DNA of 64,000 bases, from contig NZ_FQWW01000002.1 in the NCBI RefSeq assembly GCF_900129795.1, positions 1-64,000 on the forward strand, given 5' to 3'. The notes under the pieces are model-generated. The model made no database searches, was not told the origin of the DNA, and saw only the letters and a list, made by a program, of their open reading frames with translations. Below are positions 37,300-45,151 of this stretch, in pieces. Both the position numbers and the translations under genes were made by a program. Numbering within the stretch: the first letter of the stretch is position 1; each line of letters opens with the position of its first letter. Source of the DNA: Flavobacterium sp. CF108. GTDB lineage: Bacteria > Bacteroidota > Bacteroidia > Flavobacteriales > Flavobacteriaceae.

Positions 37300-37426
37300 A
37301 CCATATAAGCTATATAAGTTCATTTAAATATTCACCTTAATAATATTCATCATAAATAGGAGACGCACTGCAGTGCGCCTCTACGGGTACGTCTCTGCTA
37401 AAATGAACTTATATAACTTATATGGT
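37300..37426. mobile_element. MITE-like 127-bp inverted-repeat element
   Basis: The terminal inverted repeats at 37300-37325 and 37401-37426 (ACCATATAAG...ATAAGTTCATTT) match at 25 of 26 positions. The centre holds an internal hairpin AGACGCACTGCAGTGCGCCT (37361-37380), part of a core also seen at 49188. No coding capacity. Confidence 0.65.
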
Positions 37427-37496
37427 GGAAAAAAAATCTCGTTAGTCTAATTTTTGAGAACCCAATTGTTTATTTTTACAGACTAATATTTTTTAT

Positions 37497-40349
37497 ATGT
37501 CAACTCAAAAACGCCTTTTTCTTCTAGATGCTTATGCATTAATTTTTCGCGGCTATTATGCCTTTATAAAAAACCCGAGAATAAACTCAAAAGGAATGGA
37601 CACATCTGCAATTATGGGTTTTATGAACTCACTTTTGGATGTTATTAAAAGAGAAAAACCAGATCATTTGGCCGTTGCTTTTGACAAGGGCGGAAGTCAT
37701 GTAAGAACAGAAATGTTCGTAGAATATAAAGCTAATCGCGATGCAACGCCTGAGGCGATTAAAATTGCAGTTCCGTATATTCAGGAATTATTAAGAGCGA
37801 TGCATATTCCGATTATTGAAGTTGAAGGCTGTGAAGCCGATGATTTAATTGGAACTATTGCCAAACAAGCCGAAAAACAAAATTATAAGGTTTTTATGGT
37901 AACGCCGGATAAGGATTTTGCGCAATTGGTTTCTGAAAATATTTTCATGTATAAACCTGCCCGAATGGGTAACGGAATCGAAATTTGGGGAATTCCCGAA
38001 GTTTTGGCAAAGTTTGAAATCGAAAGACCTGAACAGGTAATTGATTTTCTTGGAATGATGGGCGACGCCGTGGATAATATTCCCGGATTGCCTGGAGTTG
38101 GTGAAGTTACGGCTAAAAAGTTCCTGAAAGAATTTGGTACGATGGAAAACCTTTTAGACAATACTCATTTACTAAAAGGAAAAATGAAGGAGAATATCGA
38201 AGCCAATAAAGATAAAGGTATTTTGTCTAAAAAACTGGCAACGATTATTTGCGACTGTGATGTTACTTTTAATGAAGATGACTACGAACTTTCACGTCCT
38301 GATATCGAAAAAACAGATGCTATTTTTCAGGAATTAGAATTCAGAAGAATGGCTGAACAGTTTGATAACTTATTTAAAGTTGGAGGCGGAAATGAATTAG
38401 CCAATAGTGCTCCGGCAGCTGATCCTAAATTATATAAAAAACCACAGCCTAAAAATGAAGACCAATTTGACCTTTTTGGCGGAGGCGGAACTACTCTTGA
38501 CGAAAGTGCCGAAGCTGCTAGAAATTCATTTTATAATACTTTAGAAAATACCGAGCATTCTTATCAAACCGTTCAGGGTGATCTAGGAATTAAATTGCTT
38601 TTACAAAATTTACAAAAACAGACTTCGGTTTGTTTTGATACGGAAACAACCGGAATCGATGCTTTGCATGCAGAACTTGTAGGAATGTCTTTCTCTTACG
38701 AAAAAGGAAAAGCATTTTATGTTCCGTTTCCGGAAAGTCAGGAAGAAGCAAAAGCTTTAGTAGACAAATTTGTTCCGTTTTTTGAAAATGAAAACATTGA
38801 AAAAATTGGACAGAATTTAAAATACGATTTAAAAATCCTTGCTAATTATGGAGTTACGGTAAAAGGGAAACTTTTTGATACCATGATTGCGCATTATTTG
38901 ATTAATCCGGATATGCGTCATAATATGGATATTTTAGCCGAAACGTATTTAAAATATTCTCCAAAATCAATTGAAACTTTAATTGGTAAAAAAGGAAAAA
39001 ATCAGCTTTCAATGCGCGATGTTCCTTTAGAAGATATTAAAGAATATGCTGCAGAAGATGCCGATGTTACTTTACAATTAAAAGAAATCTTTACAACAGA
39101 ATTAGACAATACCGAAACTAAAAAACTGTTTGATGAAATCGAGATTCCGTTAGTAAGCGTTTTGGCTGCAATGGAAACCGAAGGAATTCGCCTTGATGTT
39201 GATTTCTTAAAACAAATGTCTGGAGAGATGGAAATTGAAATCAAATCTTTAGAAGAACAGATATATGAAACTGCCGGCGAGAAATTTAATCTTGCTTCTC
39301 CAAAACAATTAGGAGATATCTTATTTGATAAACTTAAAATTGGCGGAGCAAAGCAAAAGAAAACCAAAACCGGTCAATATGCAACCGGAGAGGAAGTTTT
39401 GACTTATTTAGCCAACGACAATCCTATTGTAAAACAAATTTTGGACTGGCGTCAAATGGTGAAATTACAAAGTACTTATATTTTGGCTTTGCCGGAACAA
39501 GTTGATAAAAAAACATTACGCGTTCATACCGATTATATGCAGACTGTTGCGGCAACAGGTCGTTTAAGTTCTAATAATCCGAACTTGCAAAACATTCCGA
39601 TTCGTACCGAAAGAGGCCGACAAATTCGTAAAGCTTTCGTAGCGCGCGATGAAAATCATACTTTAATTTCTGCCGATTACTCGCAAATTGAATTAAGAAT
39701 TATTGCTGCTTTAAGCGGTGAAGAAAATATGATTGCTGCTTTCCAAAACGGTGAAGATATTCACAGAGCTACGGCGGCAAAAGTTTTTGATGTAGCGCTT
39801 GAAGAAGTTTCGCGCGAACAAAGAAGCAACGCTAAAACAGTAAACTTCGGAATTATATATGGTGTTTCTGCTTTTGGATTAAGTAATCAGACTTCATTAT
39901 CCCGCGGTGAAAGTGCTGCTTTGATCGATGCTTATTACAAAACATATCCGAGATTAAAATCATATATGCAGGATCAGGTTGATTTTGCTCGTGAAAACGG
40001 TTATGTACAAACTATTTTAGGACGTCGTCGTTATTTAAAAGATATTAATTCTGCCAATGCCGTTGTGAGAAGTGCTGCCGAACGAAATGCTGTAAATGCA
40101 CCAATTCAGGGAAGTGCTGCCGATGTGATTAAAATTGCCATGATCAACATCCATAAAAAATTACAAGACGAAAATTGGAAATCTAGAATGTTACTGCAGG
40201 TTCATGATGAGCTTGTGTTTGATGTGCATAACGACGAATTAGAAAAAATCCAGCCTATGATTAAACACGAAATGGAAAATGCTTTTAAAATGGCGGTTCC
40301 TTTAGAAGTTGAATTAGGTTTGGGTAAAGATTGGTTGGAGGCGCATTAA
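37497..40349 (+). CDS. polA: DNA polymerase I
   Basis: PolA acts in Okazaki-fragment processing and repair. The 950-residue protein contains all three domains: N-terminal 5'-3' exonuclease (FLLDAYALIFRGYYAF, the EGCEADDLIGT and VTPDKDFAQLV metal sites, DNIPGLPGVG); 3'-5' exonuclease with intact catalytic residues (CFDTETTG, and YAAEDADVT at the ExoIII site), so proofreading is expected; and the polymerase with motif A DYSQIELRI, motif B RSNAKTVNFGIIYG and motif C VHDELVF. It is monocistronic. Confidence 0.98.
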   Translation: MSTQKRLFLLDAYALIFRGYYAFIKNPRINSKGMDTSAIMGFMNSLLDVIKREKPDHLAVAFDKGGSHVRTEMFVEYKANRDATPEAIKIAVPYIQELLRAMHIPIIEVEGCEADDLIGTIAKQAEKQNYKVFMVTPDKDFAQLVSENIFMYKPARMGNGIEIWGIPEVLAKFEIERPEQVIDFLGMMGDAVDNIPGLPGVGEVTAKKFLKEFGTMENLLDNTHLLKGKMKENIEANKDKGILSKKLATIICDCDVTFNEDDYELSRPDIEKTDAIFQELEFRRMAEQFDNLFKVGGGNELANSAPAADPKLYKKPQPKNEDQFDLFGGGGTTLDESAEAARNSFYNTLENTEHSYQTVQGDLGIKLLLQNLQKQTSVCFDTETTGIDALHAELVGMSFSYEKGKAFYVPFPESQEEAKALVDKFVPFFENENIEKIGQNLKYDLKILANYGVTVKGKLFDTMIAHYLINPDMRHNMDILAETYLKYSPKSIETLIGKKGKNQLSMRDVPLEDIKEYAAEDADVTLQLKEIFTTELDNTETKKLFDEIEIPLVSVLAAMETEGIRLDVDFLKQMSGEMEIEIKSLEEQIYETAGEKFNLASPKQLGDILFDKLKIGGAKQKKTKTGQYATGEEVLTYLANDNPIVKQILDWRQMVKLQSTYILALPEQVDKKTLRVHTDYMQTVAATGRLSSNNPNLQNIPIRTERGRQIRKAFVARDENHTLISADYSQIELRIIAALSGEENMIAAFQNGEDIHRATAAKVFDVALEEVSREQRSNAKTVNFGIIYGVSAFGLSNQTSLSRGESAALIDAYYKTYPRLKSYMQDQVDFARENGYVQTILGRRRYLKDINSANAVVRSAAERNAVNAPIQGSAADVIKIAMINIHKKLQDENWKSRMLLQVHDELVFDVHNDELEKIQPMIKHEMENAFKMAVPLEVELGLGKDWLEAH

Positions 40350-40405
40350 TTATAATTTTAGATTTTAGAGTGTTGATTTTAGATTTATAAAACTTCGCAA
40401 TCTTG

Positions 40406-40489
40406 TCTTTGCGAGGAACGAAGCAATCTCATTTGCTGGATCAAGTTTTGTTTCTCATTTTAGTGAGGTTGCTTCATTCCTCGCAATGA
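40406..40489. repeat. Interspersed inverted repeat (TGCGAGGAACGAAGCAATCT type)
   Basis: Arms at 40410-40431 and 40464-40485 are complementary at 20 of 22 positions around 32 nt. One arm recurs alone at 61096-61121. This palindromic family is common between genes in flavobacterial genomes. Confidence 0.75.
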
Positions 40490-40505
40490 CACACAAATTA
40501 TTTAT

Positions 40506-40542
40506 AAAAAAAGGACTGTTCTTGCGAACAGTCCTTTTTTTT
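40506..40542. terminator. Bidirectional terminator between polA and the LacI-type gene
   Basis: An 11-bp stem AAGGACTGTTC/GAACAGTCCTT (40511-40521/40526-40536) with a TTGC loop is flanked by A and T runs. It serves both converging genes. Confidence 0.92.
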
Positions 40543-40556
40543 ATGAAAATTTACAA

Positions 40557-41582
40557 TTAAGCCTTTCTTGTAGACTCTCTTTCTTTCAATTTCGTTTTGA
40601 TGATGATCGTTTCGTAATCAGAAGTTTCACCTTCTGGTTCTTCCAGTCTTTCGATTAATTTTTTGGCAGCCACTTCACCAATCTCAATTCCGTGCTGGCT
40701 TACTGTTGTTAAACTTGGAGACAAACGTCTTGAAGCTAAAATTCCATCGGCAAAACCAATTATCGAAATATCTTCTGGAACTTTATAGCCTTTTTTCAAA
40801 CTTACTCTCAAAGCTGCAACCGAATCATTTTCATCTAAAGCAAAAATCGCATCAATTTTATGATCAAAAATGGCATCAATTTTAGCTTTCATATCATCTT
40901 CAGAATCGGTACGAAGAATAATTTTTTCGTTAACCGGAATATTATTGTCTTTTAAAGCTTTTAAATATCCATCAGCTCTTAATTTTCCAACACTTAAATT
41001 ATCTACAGAAGAAATTAAGGCGATATTTTTACAACCTAAATTAATTAAATGCTGCGTTGAGTTTAAAGCAGAGTCAAAATCATCTACTACAACTTTGTCA
41101 CATTCTACTTCATCAGCAATTCTGTCAAACATTACAATTGGCGTTCCGTCATTAATAATAGCCGAGAAGTGATTGTAATCCTGTAGTTTTTGTGCTTCTT
41201 CAGAAACGGAAAGAATAAATCCGTCGATAGTTCCGTTGCTCAGCATTTCAAGCGTATGAACTTCCTTTTCTAAAGATTCGTTCGAAATACACGTAATTAC
41301 ATTATATCCTTTTTTATCGGCCACCTTTTCGATTCCGCTAAAAACCTTTGCAAAAAAGGAGTTTAATATATTAGGTATAATTACACCTATCGTTTTAGTC
41401 TTACGATTCTTTAAATTCAAACCAATAACATTCGGTTTATAATTTTTGAGTTTGGCATACTCCTTAATCTTCACCTTCGTTTGCTCACTAATTTCCGGAC
41501 TGTCATTTAACGCTTTAGAAACCGTAGACACAGAAACACCTAGTTCTTTCGCAATTTGTTTTAGAGTTGCTTTAGCTTTCAT
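40557..41582 (-). CDS. LacI-family transcriptional regulator
   Basis: The 341-residue protein has an N-terminal LacI helix-turn-helix (TLKQIAKELGVSVSTVSKALN) followed by a hinge and a periplasmic-binding-like sensor domain (TIGVIIPNILNSFFAKVFSGIE...; ICNS-type effector pocket not readable). The C-terminal SLTTVSQHGIEIGEVAAKKLIERLE is typical of regulators of sugar use. No sugar genes lie next to it, so its target cannot be inferred. Confidence 0.93.
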   Translation of the reverse strand: MKAKATLKQIAKELGVSVSTVSKALNDSPEISEQTKVKIKEYAKLKNYKPNVIGLNLKNRKTKTIGVIIPNILNSFFAKVFSGIEKVADKKGYNVITCISNESLEKEVHTLEMLSNGTIDGFILSVSEEAQKLQDYNHFSAIINDGTPIVMFDRIADEVECDKVVVDDFDSALNSTQHLINLGCKNIALISSVDNLSVGKLRADGYLKALKDNNIPVNEKIILRTDSEDDMKAKIDAIFDHKIDAIFALDENDSVAALRVSLKKGYKVPEDISIIGFADGILASRRLSPSLTTVSQHGIEIGEVAAKKLIERLEEPEGETSDYETIIIKTKLKERESTRKA

Positions 41583-41607
41583 TTAAAATAATTTTATGTA
41601 ATTAATA

Positions 41608-41640
41608 CAAATATAGTAGAATTACCTAAAATAAAACAAA
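41608..41640 (-). promoter_or_regulatory. Promoter of the LacI-type gene
   Basis: On the minus strand: TTTG (41637-41640), 21-nt spacer, TATATTTG (41608-41615). Confidence 0.65.
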
Positions 41641-41773
41641 AATCACCTACCACTATTTGAAATCATAAGATCTATTCAAAATAAATAAGGAAAAGAAGAT
41701 TTTTTTGAAACCCTATTTCTAAAAATTTCATCAGCAACCTAATACGATTATTATCCTTAATGAAAAACCTATT

Positions 41774-42008
41774 ATGAAAACGAATTTAAAATTTAAGAAG
41801 TCACCCAAATTCAAATAATTTTGCAGGAGATAATACTATTAGCACTTCAACCGTATTAGGCGCCGCAAAAGATTCATCAAAAATCCTACCAGTTACCCTA
41901 GGGCTTAATACAGCCACAATCTTTGGTGCTGCCGCAGGATCAGAAGCTTATGATGAACCGTTAACGACACAACAAGTCGTCGATATCGCCAATATATTTA
42001 TTGTTTAG
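41774..42008 (+). pseudogene. Possible frameshifted small gene
   Basis: An ATG at 41774 opens 14 Lys-rich codons (MKTNLKFKKSPKFK) and stops at 41816. The next frame is then open from 41790 to the TAG at 42006, without any ATG, GTG or TTG. It reads as protein-like sequence (GDNTISTSTVLGAAKDSS, EAYDEPLTTQQVVDIANIF). One base lost near 41810-41818 would join them into about 75 codons. I recognise no family. It could be a decayed gene, an assembly error or chance. Confidence 0.35.
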
Positions 42009-42031
42009 TTAAAAATAAACTTAATTTTGAA

Positions 42032-42068
42032 CCGTCCTAGCGTTATTGTGAAGGCGGTTTTTTTATGG
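42032..42068 (+). terminator. Weak terminator-like hairpin
   Basis: ACCG and CGGT arms enclose an imperfect stem and precede T7, just after the possible frameshifted gene. Confidence 0.45.
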
Positions 42069-42126
42069 TTTTAAAAATAAAAACTGAAAGCCTGATTTTC
42101 AGGATATAAAATATTCTTTTCAGGTA

Positions 42127-42157
42127 TTTGGTTTTAAAATAATTAATTGTACTTTTG
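42127..42157 (+). promoter_or_regulatory. Promoter of rplM-rpsI
   Basis: TTTG (42127-42130), a 19-nt spacer and TACTTTTG (42150-42157). Directly after it lies a 7-bp hairpin CATCCCC/GGGGATG (42158-42164/42171-42177). Confidence 0.8.
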
Positions 42158-42200
42158 CATCCCCTTTATTGGGGATGGAATGTTTAATTAAAATAATATT

Positions 42201-42656
42201 ATGGACGCATTAAGCTACAAGACAATTTCAGCTAGCAAAGCCACTGTAACTAAAGAGTGGATTGTTGTTGATGCAGAAGGTCATAACTTAGGTCGTCTTG
42301 CTTCAAAGGTTGCGATGATCTTAAGAGGTAAGTACAAGCCAAGTTACACACCGCACGTTGACTGTGGAGATAACGTAATTGTTATCAACTCAGAAAAAAT
42401 TAACCTTACAGGTACAAAAATGAATGACAAAATTTACATGCGTCATACAGGTTACCCAGGAGGACAAAGAACTTTAACTGCTAAAGTATTGCAATCTAAA
42501 AACCCTGCATTATTAGTAGAAAAAGCTGTAAAAGGAATGTTACCTAAAAACAAATTAGGAGCTGAACTTTTTAGAAATCTAAATGTTGTTGTAGGTGCTG
42601 AGCATACTCACGGAGCTCAAAAACCTAGAACTGTTAACCTAAACGATCTTAAGTAA
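42201..42656 (+). CDS. rplM: 50S ribosomal protein L13
   Basis: The 151-residue L13 (uL13) is an early-assembly protein of the large subunit. Conserved segments are WIVVDAEGHNLGRLASKVAMIL and HTGYPGG, then the MLPKNKLG motif and the C-terminal YAGAEHTH-like VVGAEHTHGAQKP. The stop codon overlaps the rpsI start by one base (TAATG), so the pair is translationally coupled. Confidence 0.98.
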   Translation: MDALSYKTISASKATVTKEWIVVDAEGHNLGRLASKVAMILRGKYKPSYTPHVDCGDNVIVINSEKINLTGTKMNDKIYMRHTGYPGGQRTLTAKVLQSKNPALLVEKAVKGMLPKNKLGAELFRNLNVVVGAEHTHGAQKPRTVNLNDLK

Positions 42657-43042
42657 TGGGAGTTATTCACAAAATCGGTAGAAGAAAAACCGCTGTTGCA
42701 CGTGTATATGTTTCTGAAGGAACAGGTAAAATCACTGTAAACAAAAAAGAATTCGCAACTTACTTTCCAACTGCAACTTTACAATACAAAGTATTACAAC
42801 CATTATCTATGACAGAAAATGCTAGTAACTTTGATGTAAAAGTAAACGTTTACGGAGGTGGTTCAACTGGTCAGGCAGAAGCTGTTAGAATGGCATTAGC
42901 ACGTGTTATGTGTGAAGTGAACATCGAAAACAGAGCTATCCTAAAACCAGAAGGTTTATTAACAAGAGACCCAAGAATGGTTGAACGTAAGAAATTCGGT
43001 CAGAAGAAAGCTCGTAAGAGATTCCAATTCTCTAAACGTTAA
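42656..43042 (+). CDS. rpsI: 30S ribosomal protein S9
   Basis: The 128-residue S9 (uS9) has the typical start IGRRKTAVARVYV and C-terminal KKARKRFQFSKR, whose last residues reach the P-site tRNA. It is coupled to rplM by one shared base. A hairpin GTCTTGT/ACAAGAC lies at 43053-43072 after the stop codon but lacks a T tract, so read-through to rpsB-tsf is possible. Confidence 0.98.
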   Translation: MGVIHKIGRRKTAVARVYVSEGTGKITVNKKEFATYFPTATLQYKVLQPLSMTENASNFDVKVNVYGGGSTGQAEAVRMALARVMCEVNIENRAILKPEGLLTRDPRMVERKKFGQKKARKRFQFSKR

Positions 43043-43137
43043 TATTACCTGTCTTGTTCAAATGGGACAAGACATTATCAATTATTTATTGAAATTAAAA
43101 AACACAGTTATTGTTGCTCTCCTATCGAGGTAGGATA

Positions 43138-43210
43138 TAGTTTAGCATCTAAATGTATAAAGCCAGAGAAATCGCCATTTATACATTGCTAATCAACAGA
43201 ACGTAAACTA
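43138..43210 (+). promoter_or_regulatory. Structured leader of rpsB-tsf
   Basis: A long hairpin pairs AATGTATAAA (43152-43161) with TTTATACATT (43178-43187) and, below a 5-nt bulge, TTAGC (43142-43146) with GCTAA (43188-43192). TAGTTTA (43138-43144) can instead pair with TAAACTA (43204-43210), just ahead of the rpsB ATG. It is a candidate site for autoregulation. Confidence 0.6.
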
Positions 43211-43218
43211 GTACAAAA

Positions 43219-43986
43219 ATGGCAAACAAAATAGAAGTAAAAGAATTACTAGAAGCAGGTGTTCACTTCGGACACATGACTAGAAAATGGGATCCAAACA
43301 TGGCCCCTTACATTTATATGGAGCGTAATGGTATTCACATTATCAATCTATATAAAACTGCAGCTAAAATTGAAGAAGCTAATGAAGCTTTGAAAAAAAT
43401 CGCTGCATCAGGTAGAAAAATCTTATTCGTAGCTACCAAAAAACAAGCTAAAGACATCGTTGCTGATAAAGCAAAGGCTGCAAACATGCCTTACATCACT
43501 GAAAGATGGCCTGGTGGAATGCTAACTAACTTCGTAACTATCAGAAAGGCAGTTAAAAAAATGTCTTCTATTGATAAAATGAAGAAAGATGGTACTTTCA
43601 TGACGTTATCTAAAAAAGAGCGTTTGCAAGTTGATCGTCTACGTGCTAAATTAGAGAAAAACTTAGGTTCAATCGCTGATATGTCTAGACTACCTGCAGC
43701 ATTGTTCGTAGTAGATATCAAAGCTGAACACATCGCAATAAAAGAAGCACAAAAATTAAACATTCCAGTTTTCGCAATGGTTGATACGAATTCTGACCCA
43801 AGAGAGGTTGATTACGTTATTCCTGCAAATGATGATGCTTCTAAATCAATTGACAAAATTTTATCTTTAGTGACTACTGCAGTTATCGAAGGTCTTTCTG
43901 ACAGAGGTTCTGAAAAAGAAGTTGAAGTAGCTGAAGAAACTGCTCCTGCTGCTGAGGCTGAGGCTGCTCCTGCAACTGAAGAATAA
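43219..43986 (+). CDS. rpsB: 30S ribosomal protein S2
   Basis: The 255-residue S2 (uS2) shows LLEAGVHFGHMTRKWDPNM, RWPGGMLTNF and VDTNSDPREVDYVIPANDDA. The last 20 residues form an acidic Ala/Glu tail (VEVAEETAPAAEAEAA), frequent in Bacteroidota. It is followed by tsf after 137 bp, an AT-rich gap carrying an AATTCCAAAT-type inverted repeat. Confidence 0.98.
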   Translation: MANKIEVKELLEAGVHFGHMTRKWDPNMAPYIYMERNGIHIINLYKTAAKIEEANEALKKIAASGRKILFVATKKQAKDIVADKAKAANMPYITERWPGGMLTNFVTIRKAVKKMSSIDKMKKDGTFMTLSKKERLQVDRLRAKLEKNLGSIADMSRLPAALFVVDIKAEHIAIKEAQKLNIPVFAMVDTNSDPREVDYVIPANDDASKSIDKILSLVTTAVIEGLSDRGSEKEVEVAEETAPAAEAEAAPATEE

Positions 43987-44123
43987 ATCAAATTTAAATT
44001 CCAAATTTTAAATTCTAAAATCCAAACCACAAATTAAAAACGTTATGTTGATAATTTAATAAAATTGGAGTTTAGAATTTAAAAGATGGAATTTTTACTT
44101 TTAACATTAAAATTCAAAATATT

Positions 44124-45086
44124 ATGGCAACAATTACTGCTGCAGACGTAAATAAATTAAGACAATCTACAGGTGCCGGAATGATGGACTGTAAAAAAGC
44201 TTTAGTTGAAGCTGATGGAGATTTCGATAAAGCTATACAAGTCCTTAGAGAAAAAGGGCAAAAAGTTGCTGCTAACCGTTCTGACCGTGAGTCTTCTGAA
44301 GGAGCTGCTGTTTCTTTTGTTAATGCTGACAACACTAAAGGAGCGATCATCACTTTAAACTGCGAAACAGATTTCGTAGGTAAAAATGAGGCTTTCGTAA
44401 CTTTGGCTAAAGATTTAGTAGAAAGAGCTATTAACTTCTCTTCTAAAGAAGATTTCTTAGCTTCAGATTTCAACGGAATTACTGTTGCTGAAAAATTAAT
44501 CGAGCAAACTGGAGTTATCGGAGAAAAAATCGAAATCGGTGGTTTTGAAATTTTAGAAGGTGCTTTTGTTGGATCTTATGTTCACGTTAACAAAATTGCT
44601 GCATTAACTGCAATTTCTGCTGCAATTCCTAATGCTGACGTTTTAACTAAAGATGTTTCTATGCAAGTTGCTTCTATGGGAGCTGATACATTATCTTACA
44701 AAGATTTTGATCCTGCTTTCGTTGAATCTGAACTTGCTGCTCGTATTGCTGTAATCGAAAAAGATAATGAAGAAGCAAAACGTTTAGGAAAAACTTTAAA
44801 AAATGTTCCTAAATATATTTCTTACTCTCAATTAACTCCAGAAGTTTTAAAACAAGCTGAAGAAGATGCTAAAGCTGAATTAAAAGCTGAAGGTAAACCA
44901 GAGCAAATTTGGGACAAAATTATTCCAGGAAAAGTACAGCGTTTTATCTCTGACAATACTACTTTAGATCAAGAAAAAGCTTTGTTAGATCAAAACTTTA
45001 TCAAAGACGATAGTAAAAAAGTTGGTGATTACGTTAAAGGATACAACGTTGAAATCACAGGTTTCAAAAGAGTTACTTTAGGTTAA
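44124..45086 (+). CDS. tsf: Elongation factor Ts
   Basis: EF-Ts exchanges GDP for GTP on EF-Tu. The 320-residue protein has the N-terminal UBA-like motif LRQSTGAGMMDCKKAL, the core segment GAIITLNCETDFVGKNEAF, and a long dimerisation domain with an insertion (EEAKRLGKTLKNVPKYI). It lies downstream of rpsB as usual and ends at a strong terminator. Confidence 0.98.
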   Translation: MATITAADVNKLRQSTGAGMMDCKKALVEADGDFDKAIQVLREKGQKVAANRSDRESSEGAAVSFVNADNTKGAIITLNCETDFVGKNEAFVTLAKDLVERAINFSSKEDFLASDFNGITVAEKLIEQTGVIGEKIEIGGFEILEGAFVGSYVHVNKIAALTAISAAIPNADVLTKDVSMQVASMGADTLSYKDFDPAFVESELAARIAVIEKDNEEAKRLGKTLKNVPKYISYSQLTPEVLKQAEEDAKAELKAEGKPEQIWDKIIPGKVQRFISDNTTLDQEKALLDQNFIKDDSKKVGDYVKGYNVEITGFKRVTLG

Positions 45087-45105
45087 TATATTATTATTTC
45101 AATAT

Positions 45106-45139
45106 AAAAAGCCCGAATATTAATTTATTCGGGCTTTTT
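45106..45139. terminator. Bidirectional terminator between tsf and the M3 peptidase gene
   Basis: A stem with GCCCGAATA/TATTCGGGC core is flanked by A5 and T6 and serves both converging transcripts. Confidence 0.92.
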
Positions 45140-45151
45140 TATTTTCAGTTT

